A stretch of DNA of 64,000 nt from Ziziphus jujuba. Lineage: Eukaryota > Streptophyta > Magnoliopsida > Rosales > Rhamnaceae. Below, one piece after another: positions 34,529-46,983 of this stretch (the stretch's first letter is position 1; every line of letters starts with the position of its first letter). The translations under genes were made by a program, and so were the position numbers. The notes beneath the pieces are model-generated. The model ran no database searches. It was given only the letters and a program-made list of their open reading frames with translations, and was not told the origin of the DNA. The stretch lies in contig NC_083383.1 of the NCBI RefSeq assembly GCF_031755915.1, positions 562,001 to 626,000 on the forward strand. Reading direction: 5' to 3'.

Positions 34529-36577
34529 ATGGAGACCACCGTGAGAAATCGGACTGTAGGGTGGTGGTGGTGGTGGCGGTTGATAGCGGCGTCGGCGTTG
34601 GCGTTGATGGCGGTGAGAGTGGAAGGGCAGCAGAGCTACGTGGACAACCACCAGCTGGATTGCTACAACCACTTCAACAGCACGGACGGGAACGTGTGCA
34701 ACGGGGTGGATTCGACATGCCCGTCGTACCTGACATTTCGATCGCAGCCGCCATACAACACGCCAACGTCCATCGGTTACCTCTTAAACTCGCAACCGTC
34801 ACAGATCGCAGAAGCCAACAACGTGTCGGACGTGGACACCTTCCCAAACAACAGCCTGATCCTCATCCCAATCAACTGCTCATGCTCTTCCTCTTTCTAC
34901 CAGCATAACGCCTCCTACGTGTTGAAGATCCAGTCCGAGACCTACTTCAGCCTTGCCAACAACACCTATCAGGGACTCACCACCTGTCAAGCTCTCATGT
35001 CCCAAAATGGCTACGGTGATCGGAACCTCCTCGTGGGTAATCAAATTCTGGTGCCTCTCAGATGTGCCTGCCCCACCCTCAACCAGACTCGGTCTGCCTA
35101 CAACTTTCTCCTCACCTATCTCGTCACCTGGAAAGACGACATTCCTTCCATTGCCGACCGTTTCCGCGTCGACCCCCAAGCCATTTGGAACGCCAATCGC
35201 CTCTCTTCCTCCGACATCATCTTCCCTTTCACGCCCCTTCTCATTCCCCTCCACTCCCAACCTTCCGCAGCCCAGCTTTCTTCGCCAGCGCCACCGCCAT
35301 TGGCATCGGCGCCGCCTCCTCAATCCCACAGCTCCTCCTCCAAGAGCAGCAATAACAAGTGGGTTTTCGTGGGAGTTGGGATTGGCTCTGCTTTGCTGTT
35401 GCTTCTCCTTGCCCTCTCCGCCTTCCTCTTCTGTACCCGACGTCGTCACAAGCCCAAGCAGCAGCATATGCAGAAGCCCAAGGCAGCATCACCACTACCC
35501 TCACCCCCACCGCCCAAGCTGCTGCTGCTGCCACAAGAAGAAAAAGAAGAAGAAGAAGAAGAAGATTTCAGGGGAACAAAATCGGTGTCCCACGGTGTTC
35601 GACATGCGATAGAATCCATAAGCGTCTACAACTACAGCGACCTGCAAATGGCAACTGACTCCTTCAGCGAAACCAACAAGATCAGAGGCTCCGTGTACAA
35701 GGGAGTGTTCATGGGAGATGCTGCTGCCGTGAAGATGATGAAAGGGGACGTGTCCAGTGAGATCAACATATTGAAGAGGATCAACCACTCCAACATCATC
35801 AGGCTATCTGGTTTCTGCGTACACGGGGGAAACACCTATCTTGTATACGAGTACGCGGAGAATGGGTCCGTAGGAGATTGGCTTCAACCCACCAAATGCC
35901 ATCACCTCTCGTGGAAGCATCGAGTTCAGATCGCTCACGACGTGGCTGATGCCTTGAATTACCTCCACCACTTTACTAACCCTCCCCACATTCACAAGAA
36001 CTTGAACACCAGCAACATACTTTTGGATGGCAGCTTCAGAGCCAAGGTCTCCAATTTTGGGTTGGCAAGAACACTGGAGGTAGAGGATGATAAGCAAGAG
36101 GAAGATGATGGGCCTAATTTCCAACTCACCCGGCATGTCGTTGGCACTCATGGGTACATGGCTCCCGAGTACATTGAAAATGGAGTGATTACTCCTAAAC
36201 TCGATGTTTTCGCATTTGGGGTTGTCATATTGGAGCTGTTATCGGGGAGAGAAGCCACCACCACAAGAAGAGGCGGAGAAGGACAACAAGAGTTGCCGCT
36301 GTCTGAATCCATAACTGAGGTGCTTCAAGGAGACAATGTGAGGGACAAACTCAAAGCCTTCATTGATCCTTCCCTCAAGGACGAGTATCCTTTGGATCTG
36401 GCCTTCTCCTTGGCACAGCTAGCTAAACGCTGCGTCGACCGTCACATGAATTCTCGTCCGGCAATTTCGGAAGTTTACATCACTTTGTCCAAGATCCTCT
36501 CCTCTTCACTGGACTGGGATCCATCTGACGAGCTCGAACGCTCTCATGGCATTGGCAGATCACAACCCAACGCATAA
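34529..36577 (+). CDS. LYK5-like: LysM receptor-like pseudokinase, LYK4/LYK5 type
   Basis: Intronless, 682 aa. Signal peptide about 1-33, containing a run of five Trp (12-16) encoded by a TGG repeat. The extracellular part (34-~275) has LysM repeats with the Cys pairs typical of the family (CSC 117-119, CAC 179-181) and motifs CPSYLTFRSQPPYN and TYFSLANNTYQGLTTCQALM. A Pro/Ser-rich stalk precedes a transmembrane helix (about 279-302). A Glu run follows at 337-345. The kinase-like domain (about 365-655) keeps Lys402 but has no glycine loop (KIRGSVYKG), HKN at 489-491 where HRD is expected, and NFG at 509-511 where DFG is expected. It is therefore predicted inactive, as known for Arabidopsis LYK4/LYK5. 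By family, it binds chitin oligomers at the plasma membrane and works with CERK1. LYK4 versus LYK5 was judged from overall similarity; I favour LYK5. Confidence 0.95.
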   Translation: METTVRNRTVGWWWWWRLIAASALALMAVRVEGQQSYVDNHQLDCYNHFNSTDGNVCNGVDSTCPSYLTFRSQPPYNTPTSIGYLLNSQPSQIAEANNVSDVDTFPNNSLILIPINCSCSSSFYQHNASYVLKIQSETYFSLANNTYQGLTTCQALMSQNGYGDRNLLVGNQILVPLRCACPTLNQTRSAYNFLLTYLVTWKDDIPSIADRFRVDPQAIWNANRLSSSDIIFPFTPLLIPLHSQPSAAQLSSPAPPPLASAPPPQSHSSSSKSSNNKWVFVGVGIGSALLLLLLALSAFLFCTRRRHKPKQQHMQKPKAASPLPSPPPPKLLLLPQEEKEEEEEEDFRGTKSVSHGVRHAIESISVYNYSDLQMATDSFSETNKIRGSVYKGVFMGDAAAVKMMKGDVSSEINILKRINHSNIIRLSGFCVHGGNTYLVYEYAENGSVGDWLQPTKCHHLSWKHRVQIAHDVADALNYLHHFTNPPHIHKNLNTSNILLDGSFRAKVSNFGLARTLEVEDDKQEEDDGPNFQLTRHVVGTHGYMAPEYIENGVITPKLDVFAFGVVILELLSGREATTTRRGGEGQQELPLSESITEVLQGDNVRDKLKAFIDPSLKDEYPLDLAFSLAQLAKRCVDRHMNSRPAISEVYITLSKILSSSLDWDPSDELERSHGIGRSQPNA

Positions 36578-37541
36578 CAATACTTCCCATCTATCTCCTA
36601 CCTTACAAGCCCATGGGTAATTTGAAGAATAAACTATTGTAAAATTATAAATTATCTTCATATTAGACGATACCCCTTCCATATGCTTATGGTATATACC
36701 AATGACAAGTCCTTTTGGCTACTTGTCCTTTCCTTACTTTCTTCTCAAACTTAAAAGTATCCATTCCAGTCAACCAAAGACCGGTTAGGTTTAAAACCAT
36801 GTCTGAACCCTGAGGCATACAATAAGAATACAAAGTGAGTCACAGCCTGTTTAAATTAAATTTTTTGAAATTATATATATATATATTTATATATAGTAAA
36901 TATTAAACTAAAATTCACAACCATCAAAGCACATTAAAAATTAAAATAAAAAAATGATCAAATATAAATTTAATGATAAATTAAAATTATATTAAAAAAA
37001 ATATCCAATAGAATCGGATGATTAATAAATATAATTTTATAATTTAATCATATGCATTAAACCTTAAAAAATAACATATCAATTCTCATAACATAGATCT
37101 TTTTTTAATCTGGTTATGTATCAATTAGCTTAAGCCGTATCATGCTGTTAGGTGAAGAACTAAAGGGGCAGAGGCAGTCCATATGAACGCTAAAAACATT
37201 CATAAAAAATACATAAGTAAAAATGAAATTAGTAATATAAAAGTAAGAAATTCAGTAAAGGTAACGCCGGTAACAAAAAGCTGTAGTTAAAGGTAACTGT
37301 TTTGTACGCTGTGATATACATAGAAGTCGAAAATCATCACAACATTTTCAAAACTAAGCAAAAGGGGTGAGAATTTAAAACCTGCGAGCACCTCCACCCA
37401 ACTACACAATATAAATATTTCATTAGTCCTAGCCGAGGATAACTTGTTTGAATGGTAAGATGACAGTGAGCCTGACGGATAATTATATATGTCTTGGTAT
37501 TATTATATTCCCCCAAATTTACAGACCAATGACTGAGCAAC
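36578..37541. other. spacer between convergent LysM receptor and SKI3 genes
   Basis: Contains the 3' ends of both transcripts. No additional gene was recognised. AT-rich from about 36850 to 37100. Confidence 0.45.
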
Positions 37542-40500
37542 TTATACTACAATCTTCTGCAACAGCTTCCAATATCTTGCACAAGAAGGGTTTGTATGGA
37601 TTGCCCTAAGGAACCATTTCTGTGGGCTTTGACATGACTCCACTTGGGAAGTGTCTGACCTAGCTTCTGATTCCCTAGCAAGCAAATTCATTTGGAAGAA
37701 AAGCTCTGCGGGCCTCATTTCTGCAGAAGATTAAAAGTATCACTATATATGCTAGTAACACATCATGTCATCATCGGCATAAATTTCTCAACAACAATCA
37801 AGAGTTTCCACACAATCAACCAACTCAGAATCATAACAATCAAAGTAAGGAGGTCAACATGTCTATCCTAGTGCGACACGCATCTGAAGAAAATGATTAG
37901 GATAGCTATTCAAGAAGTAAAATAAAAGAATTTAAAAAAAAAAAAAAAAAAGAATAAAAAGAAAAGAAAAAATGAACAAGCATGTTTCTAAGTAAAATGA
38001 AAAGAATTTATCTGTAAGAAGCATCCACGGTAAACCAAGCCGCTATAAAACTAAACCAGACACACACTCCATGCATGACTGAGAGCAAACCTGGCGGCCA
38101 TGTAAACCATTCAAGACGGAGGTTCTTCTTCCATTTTTCTTTTGAACCAAGACTACCTTCAGCTTGAGCCAGCAGTGCTGAGACAATAGGTAGGGGGATA
38201 ACAGAAGCTTCTTGAGCTTTCGTGAGACTTCTAATTGCTAATGATAGAAACTGTGAATCACTCCCATTCCTGGCCAGCTCCATACAGGTAGCACCTGGAC
38301 CCAACAATTAAATTAGTGAGCATAGAAAGAAATCAAATGAAAAACATCAAACATATAGAGCACTAAATATAATGTACTTTCAGAATTGGAAACTAAAATC
38401 TTTAAGAATCAATGACTTAAAATTTGGTAGAAAATTTTCAATAAACGATCCCCCCAAAAAAAGAAAAATTCAAGTCATTATTTAACAACTAACATATAAG
38501 TCTGCAAAACCCGCTTATGGACAAATGTAGCAAAAGCTCACACATAAATTATGATGGAAAGCAATAATACATCCCAGTGAAAACGTCATTTTTACAATTA
38601 AAAATTAGATTGTATAAAGGGAAAACTCCCAAACGTCCAATCTATTGAATAGATAGATACCATGACAGAGCTGGAGGCAGCTCTCCGGACTTGCCAACAA
38701 ACAAGCTTGTGCAAGAAACTCTTCTGCTGAAAGGAAATCTTGGTTCTGTATACAAATCAAACTCTGTGCTAGATAAAATACACCCATCCACATATCCTGT
38801 GAGTTTTTCCTCTCCAATGAGCATTCTTTCAGGCTCAACTCTAAGATATTTGTTTCAGTTTGCACTTTATAGCGAGATTCAATAAATTTTAGACATATCC
38901 AACCAATCTGACAATTTGTCTTCAGCTCCAAGCATCTTATATACTCTTTTTGAAGATTCATAATATCATCTTCCACGGCATATGCACGGCACAATAGCAA
39001 GTGTGCAAAAAATAGATAAACATTGGGAAGCATTACTGATGAAGCATTTTTAGCATGATCGATACAACTAATTTGATTTCCACCTTGCAAACTGATCTCA
39101 GAAGCACAAAGTAAAAGTTGGAACCTTTGATATTGACAAGGCACGTCTGTATTCGAATAACATTCATTGGAAAGAGCCACAGAGATCAACCGCTTAAGTA
39201 CAATACATAGATGATGAGGAAACCTCTCTTCCCGTGCTTTCTGTAGTAAATTAAGAATAAGTAGGTACCTTATGGTCTGGTTCCAAGGTTCTATATGTAA
39301 GCATCTGCATATTAAAAAAATCATATTATTTTTGCAGGAAGGAAAAACAAGCTATTATGTTAAGAAAAGAAATAAGATGGCCCATAGCATATCAAAATTT
39401 AATTACTACTGAGCAAGAAGATCCTTTTAAAAATTTAGTGATCAGAAGCATATAGGATATTTGGATATTTGGGCCTACACACCAGTATTTTTTTTTTTTT
39501 TTTTTTTTTACTTAGACCCAAAATGTCAAAAGAAGAAGCAAAGAAGCATAGGATAAGTTGATCCTTATTAGCCAACTCATACATTGACATTAATGCTTTC
39601 ATAGTTTCACAAACCAAAATAATGCTATAAAATTTAAAGGCATATAAAGAGAGAAGCTAATACTTCTGCAGCTGCTCGATAGCTCCATGTTCATCCAAGC
39701 ACTGATATGAACAAGTTGGGAATGAAAACTTAGGATTGCTACAGCTAGATGCATAGCAAGCAACTGCTCCAGCACCAAGGATTTCAAACGCTGTTTTTAA
39801 ACCTTCTTTTGTTGGACTATAAGTAGCACCTACGTTGCAGCACCTAGTAGCAACATGAGTATCATTCCATTGTTCATTGGACAGCAAAAGATAACCAAGT
39901 AGACTCCTGTAGCCAATGAATTCATCAGATGAACCTTTGAAAACAGATGTTACAATTGAAAAAGTTATGGTATCAAGAAGGTTGGATTAGCACCATAAGC
40001 TTCAGTACAGATAAACGTTTAGGTTATAAATTCCACATATGAAATATACCTTAACAAACAACTGTTAGGATACATGTGAAGAGCTTTTTTAAGGTGTGCG
40101 ACTCCACTCTGAAATGCAAGACAATATTCTGATCCATGCTTGATCTGCACAACCAGATAGAAACTAATGTTGACTTTGTTCCGTCACATAAACAGTAAAT
40201 AAAATCCCAGACAAACAAGTGTAAGAGGCTCTAGTTTCAACAACTGGTGCAAGAAACTTACAAGTTTACCAAGTGCTATTAACGAATGCATTCTGCTTAT
40301 CTCATCCTGAGATTTAAGATAGTTACGGCTGCTTGAAACAACAGACTCAAGCCGATTACTTTGATCAAGAGCATTAATAGCAGATATTATAAAACTGATT
40401 TTTGAACTCTGAAACAGCTCTTTTGGCATTTTCAGAATGCTATTAACTGCTGAATCCAGTCCAGAAATAGAATAAAGCAATCTACAGATTAAACTAACAG

Positions 40501-43500
40501 AGGTAGCCGCCAATTTTCGCTCCATAGTAGAGACACCGGCTGCCAGATTTCTTGCCTCAGAAAGGGCCTGGTCATTTTTACCAAGTTGCCAAAATGATAA
40601 AGCATATATTTGCAGACCTTCCGCATCAAGCAAACCTTAAAACAATCAATTACAAAAGCAGTTTATCAGCAAATAAGACATATTACAAGTTCCAAGAAAC
40701 GATTTTTAGGCAGTTCTCAATTTAATTCAAACCAAACACCAAGATTCCTGGCCTAGAAAAGCAGTAGAACCAACATAATGTTTCTAAACTAAATTAAGCT
40801 GATAAAATATTTCAAGGTCAAATCATATTGGTAAAAAGTAATGCCAATCAGAAGATGAAAAGATGATAAGGGCCTTATTTATTTATTTTTTTTTTCTAAT
40901 CATTAACATATTCAAATAACATTGTGTCTAGAGTGGCTCAGATTGAGGCGGTTTGTTATCAGTTATAAATGCCATGCATTCTGTCTTTTGCAGAGCATTT
41001 TGAACCAGAATCTTAAACATGGGCATGCATAAATAAGAAAAGAAATATTAGATAAGTCATTATAATTTTTTTGATTGAAAAAAACAAAGCTAAACCTTCC
41101 TCGATCAAGGGAAAAAATAAACTGATATACATATGAAAGAGTCGGTAAACCTGCTATAATGCTATTAAGTCTATTAACAAGCTACTTTGCAAGTGAAATT
41201 ATAACCGAAAGCAGCACCTTCTTTTTTCAAAATTTCGCATTCCTTCAAAGCCTCTAGAGCATTCCCTGCCTGCATCATATTAAAGCATCTGCTAAAGAAT
41301 GCGAAACAATAAAACCGTGTAAACCTAAAATACTTATATATCCCTACAGGTCCACAAAGATTAAAAGGCATCAAAATCTTTACCCTACTAAGCGATCTGG
41401 CCAAATTGATTGATATATCTCTGACATGAGATTTTGAAACATTGCCGGAAAAACTGATGAGTGCAAATCGTGCTAGCCTATAAGAAGCAATAGCAGACTG
41501 ATAATCAAATCGCGACTCACAAAACAGCCCATTTAAATTATGGCATTCTGGATAATGAGGTGCGCGCTGCATGGCTTGCCTGATAGCTCCAAAAACCTGG
41601 CAGCACAAGAGATCACTAAATGACAGTCTGATGCTTTTCCTTTCTTAGCCATTGCTCCACAGGAGACAAAAGAAAATGTATGTTATCAACTTAATTCAAT
41701 AATAGTTGACTCCTCATCTCTTCTCAAGTATAGTCAAACCTGTGATGATGAAATATGTCCAGAAACTAGAGCTAGCTTTGCAAGACCAATTTGGAATTCT
41801 ACAAGCTGCAAAGAGATTATGCCTTAAGTAAGCTGGGAAAAGATCAAAAAGCAATTCCATAGAAGTCAAAGAAACATGCTGATACCAGAAGTTCTAAGCA
41901 AAAGATTAACATGGGAATGTCAAGTAACTTCAAGACTTCCCCGTCCAGTTAGCACCATAAAAGAAACTATAAAGCAACGCGCCATACATAAATTTATTTA
42001 GAACTTCCTCCTATATTAAAAATATTAAAAAGCAAAAGAGCAGAAGAATTACAGGCAATATTTGCACAGCTCGTAGACAGCTCTCAAATCCCTCATCTGA
42101 TGCAGTATCTCTGTTAAGGAAATGGAAAGTCTCCTTGTTAATAAGGCCTCAGGTGATGATAATACATAAATTGTTTGTACGTAAACTAAATGCATACTTG
42201 AAATTATCCAAAAATAATTTATAGTTTACCTAGAATGAAAATCAGCCGACATGCCAGCCCATGGTAATGCAAGTGAAGGGTCAATACTTCTGGAACAATC
42301 AAAAGCTTGCTTTGCCAATTGTTTCTCTCCATTTTTCCTATATAACTGAGGATAGAAGGAAAAATAAAATAAAAGATATAAAATTGGGCCACAGGTAGTG
42401 ACACCCAAATGACATCATTATTAAAATCAATATAAGAAACACTAGCAACTAATTATGCTCATTTTCACCAGATTGATTCAGCGATAGGAGCTAGCATAAG
42501 CATAGGTTGTAAGCCTAAGTTTCAACTTAACAGATTCAACCCTCGGTTTGCTGCATTAAGGGTCATATTGGTCTTCCTTCAGTTTTACAAGTATGAGAGT
42601 TGTATTTAATTATCCTACAGAAATGCATTCCAAAAGGGCATCATTACTCCAGGGCTCATTTTCTAGACCCAGCAATGACCCAATCTCACAGGAAAGACAA
42701 CAGACTTCGACTTGATACAACCAATGGTTGGTGCAGCCACATAACTCCTTTTGATTCAAGAGTGCAGTTTTTAAAATTTTTTATAACAGATTCAAGAGCG
42801 CAGTTGTAAAAAAATTTGGGACACAATTCATTATTCATTGGGAGTTCATGGACATGGCTCCCCTTGTCAGCCATCGATTAAGCTCAAGTATGGCTAATCC
42901 CACTCTAGGCATGAGACGGCCAGTTAATATTTCAAAGGACAGATAACCTGTGAACAAGATTATCCTAATTACACAACCCTACTCCAAAATCCAAAATGCT
43001 GCCGACCGCAAATTTAGAGAAGAGAATCATAAATGTATGAGAGAATAACAACACCAAAAAATAAAAATAAATTAAAGAAATACATGGATTAGTACCTTTC
43101 CCAAATATGCCCAAGCAACAGCTAGAGATACATCCAATTGCAACCCCCTGACTAGAGCGTGTTGTTTCAATGCATTATGATTAGCTAAACATCCCAAAGT
43201 CACCCAGAAGTCATAATTGTCAGCTTCAAGTAATAAGGCCCCCAAGGCCATCTTCTCTGGTGGCTGCCTGGTAAAGAAAATGTTAAATTCAAAGAGAAAT
43301 ACGAGCAGCATCAAGAATTTTGAAAAATGTAAAGATCATACCAAGTATCCAAGTCATGCCCAGTTCTTTTGTTTAAGGTGTTGATAAGATCTGAACTTAT
43401 GGCAATATCTGTATAGATATTTGCTTGCCAAGGGGCCAAGAGCAAAGCTCGCTGATAAGAAAATTTGGCCGAAATTGCAGCCAAATAACAAGTATTTTTC

Positions 43501-46013
43501 CAGCAAAAGATGGATGCATTGAAATCTTCTGCATTAAATTCTAAACCCTGATCCTCCTCCACCCACGGGTAACATTGCGCATATGAAAGCTAGCAAATAT
43601 AACCAATAAGACATAAATGTAAGCAATTCTATGTCATTAGAATGTAAATTAACATATGGAATAAATAATAGATAAAGTTTCAGCAAATGGTAGTGAGGGT
43701 GAAGTGGATATAGCATGGCTTAGATGATAATACCTGAATATCACCATTTAGCTTCCAGATACATGATAAATTCCCAGCCAAATTAGTACTTGTCTTAGCA
43801 ACTTGAGATGCCTCCTGCAAACAATTTTAACAAGCTCATCTTACAAAATTGCACACGTATGCAAATTCTTAAAATACAAGATATTACCCCTAACAATGTA
43901 GCTCCCCATTTAAATGCTCCCAGATGAATACATTCCTTTGCCAAACCAAGCAATCCAGAAGCAAGCCCATAGTATGCCGAAACACATTGAGGTGATATCT
44001 GTAGAGCTTGCTCAAACTGCTCAACTCCCTTCAAGAAGAAAAACCATTTTATTATATCATTGTATCAAATTCTTCCGAGAGAGAGAGAGAGAGCCCTAGA
44101 ACTAAACTACTTCATAGATAACTGATCGATATAAATCAAAAACAGGGTTTAGCACAAAGGAGCTAATAGGCATACAACAATCTAACTGACTGTGCTGCAG
44201 TGGTTCATGTAGAAAAGCCTTAAATATTGTAAATATATTGAGATAAAAAGTCAAGCCTAAAAGCTAGAGCTAAAACATTAAATGACTCATGCCTAAATTT
44301 CAGACATACCTATATGAATATAAAGTAGTGCACAACACCTCCTAATATGATTGCTTACAGAGAAATGGGAGAAAATCTAATACATTTTCTTCCAAAGTAA
44401 ATTATATCAACTAACCATGCTTATTGATGAAAGAACTAATAAGACAGCTAATCTATAGATGAATGTAATTGAATAACTTTTAATGAATAAGAAAAACATA
44501 AATGATCAACACAGACATATGCAAGGAAAGGATATTACCTTTTTGAATGAACCAAGCATCAAAAATATGTTACCGCTTTCAACCAAAGCAAAGACTCTTG
44601 TTGGCTCCAACTCGATGGTTCTCCCATAGGACTGTTGGAATAGCGTAATAAGTGGTTCATCTAATGGCATAAGTAAAATGATCTATAAAAAATAATAATA
44701 ATAATAATAATAAAAGAAAAAGCACTGGACTTGTGTTTGAACAATATATATATATGTATAAGAGACTGAATTATACGTGAGGAACATGCAAATCATTGGT
44801 AAATTCTCAAGACGAAGAAGTAAGTAATTGTAGATGAATAGGATCTTTCATTAAAAAGTAAGCAAGCATAATAAATAACAAGTGAAAGAAGTACCTTGAT
44901 AGCTGCAGTGAACCTGCCTAGGCGATTGTAGGCAAGGCCAAGAGCCTAAAAGAAAGGATAGATGATGCATAATATGAAAACAACATTCAGCAGAAGTTCA
45001 AAAGGAAAGGAAAGGAAAAATCAAATAATGGAAAAGGTACCTCCCAGAGATCAGCACAAGTAGGATAGCCTCGAACGGCATGTTGAAGACTCTGCACAGC
45101 TTCAGACCATTGATTTTGATGGACCTGAGCAGCGGTGGGTTGGTTTTGGTTTAAGTAAGCAAGCAGAGAAAGTATTTTCTGTGTTTTTGTCTGGGTGGAA
45201 TTAATTAATTAAGAACAAAAGATAAAAAAAAAAAAAAAATGAACCTGCAAGTAACCCAATCTCCGAAAGGCCCAAAAGGCTCTCGGCGACCTCTCTGATG
45301 CTTCCCGGCATGCTGCCACCTCCAGAGTCTCCTTTCGCCCCTCGTCCAGTAAATCACACAAGGCTTCCTGAGGATGATGATAGTGAGTGAGTGAGTGTTG
45401 TTAGGATCATGAAAATAACACCAACTAACTGAAAAATAAAAAAGGAAATACCAAAACTTAAGGAATAAAAATATGTATAGATATATATGTATGTATATAT
45501 ATAATCACATCACATTACCCCTGAATCGGAATCTTCGGGGTTGAGTGAGAGAGCTCTCTGATAGCATTTAAGAGCTCTCTGGATATCCAGGGAGACTCGG
45601 GAGTAGTAATGCCCTAAATATCTGAATGCGACGCCGTTCTGAGGGTTTAATTTGGCCGACGCCAGAAAATGCTCTGCCGCTTTTTCTTTAGCTTCGGCTG
45701 TTTCATTCCACTTCTCCCACAGCAACAGCCCCTGCTCCACAATCCACATTCCAAATGAAACCAATCTTATTCCAAAATCAAAAATATTAAAATAAATAAT
45801 AATAATAAGAATAATTATGTTGTCAAACCAGATCAAAACGGAGTGCAGAATCATGTGGATTGGCCTCAACCGACTGCTCTAGCTGTCGCAGCACGGCCTC
45901 CTTTTCTTCTTCCTGAATAAGAGAAACCGCCGTTTGAGTAGAGGTACTATTATTTTATTATTACTATTATCGTTTTGAAACATAAAACAGAGAAAAGAGA
46001 ATGAAGGAACCAT
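37542..46013 (-). CDS. SKI3: SKI3, tetratricopeptide subunit of the Ski complex
   Basis: Twenty-two exons, downward: 46013-46011, 45912-45829, 45731-45519, 45367-45245, 45124-45041, 44945-44895, 44631-44539, 44028-43888, 43814-43734, 43589-43342, 43267-43096, 42345-42230, 42110-42053, 41805-41740, 41596-41384, 41269-41218, 40635-40262, 40144-40050, 39906-39664, 39304-38661, 38294-38091, 37720-37542. The total is 1179 codons (1178 aa), close to Arabidopsis SKI3. TPR helices are plain in the first third ([52 protein letters not shown]). The C-terminus has [20 protein letters not shown]. By family it scaffolds SKI2 helicase and SKI8 and feeds mRNA to the cytoplasmic exosome. Two calls are less certain: the first coding exon (ATG alone before a GTTCCT donor) and the exon-16 donor (GAAG/GTGCTG at 41218 or one further down). 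Confidence 0.93.
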
Positions 46014-46821
46014 AATAGTCAAACTGAGCCGGTTTCTTGCATTCACGATTGGATTGGATTGAATTGGATTTTATCTTTGCTAAAACCCTAAAACCCCCCC
46101 TCCTACTCTACTTCTAGTTCACTCGCCCACCAATCCAACTTCCGTTTACTTTTTAAAATTAATCACGTCAAAAATCTACCCATATATGTTAGCAATTCAA
46201 AACACCAACTCCAACACTTTTACTATTAATATTATTTATCAAAAACTCAAAAACATTTCAATTCATCTTCAATCTTCTCAATCCTACCGTGTTTCTGTAA
46301 ATTAAAAGAAAAGGCCTATTTTAATTTTGAAAGAAGTATTCACATTTTAAAAACTATTTATCTGAAATAATATGTATTTTGATAAACATATGAAATAATA
46401 TGTTGAGTGTCGGTTTTTGGTACTTTTTCAACCCAAAAAAAAAAAAAATAGAATAAACGTGGTGTACTTTATTGTAAATTCATTTGTTTTGTGTATGAAT
46501 AATTGCTAATAAAAGCTTTGATAATCTGTCTTTGGAATAAATTTAAATGTTAATGGGTCTTGGAATATCGTAAGAAATGAAATGATCCCTTGCTTGATTC
46601 GAAGGTGATTATCTTTCACCTTCTCTCTTTTTATTAGTCTCTCTGTAATTATAATAAGGACAATACTAGACAAGAATCCACTTACAGAATTAGAATACAG
46701 CGTAAAGAATACAGATGAATAATTCGGTCATGAATATAGCTGAGAGAGCTGAAATCAAATGGTCATTGAATAATTTGGTAAAATATTAATCCAATCCGAC
46801 TCCTCTGTACTGTACAGCTTA
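46014..46821. other. upstream region of SKI3
   Basis: Holds the SKI3 5' UTR and promoter and the 3' flank of the DUF547 gene. No gene was recognised. A poly-A run lies at 46434-46448. Confidence 0.45.
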
Positions 46822-46983
46822 ACATTTTGGTCGTTTATTTGAAAAACTGACGAGCAAATATCATATTTTCACATTGGCACACAAGTATTCTTCTCAATTT
46901 GGACATTTTGGTCGTTTATTTGAAAAACTAACGAGCAAATATCATATTTTCACATTGGCACACAAGTATTCTTCTCAATTTGG
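46822..46983. repeat. 81-bp tandem duplication spanning the stop codon of the DUF547 gene
   Basis: CATTTTGGTCGTTTATTTGA starts at 46823 and 46904. The copies differ at about one base (ACTGACGAG versus ACTAACGAG). The TGA (46952-46950) and the last ~10 codons of the minus-strand gene lie in the right copy. The left copy is 3' UTR. Confidence 0.92.

Noticed and set aside
34880..35612. Long open frames antisense (195 aa) and in another frame (219 aa) over the LysM receptor
   Set aside because: Shadows of the GC-rich intronless LYK5-like frame; composition is low-complexity and no family is recognised.
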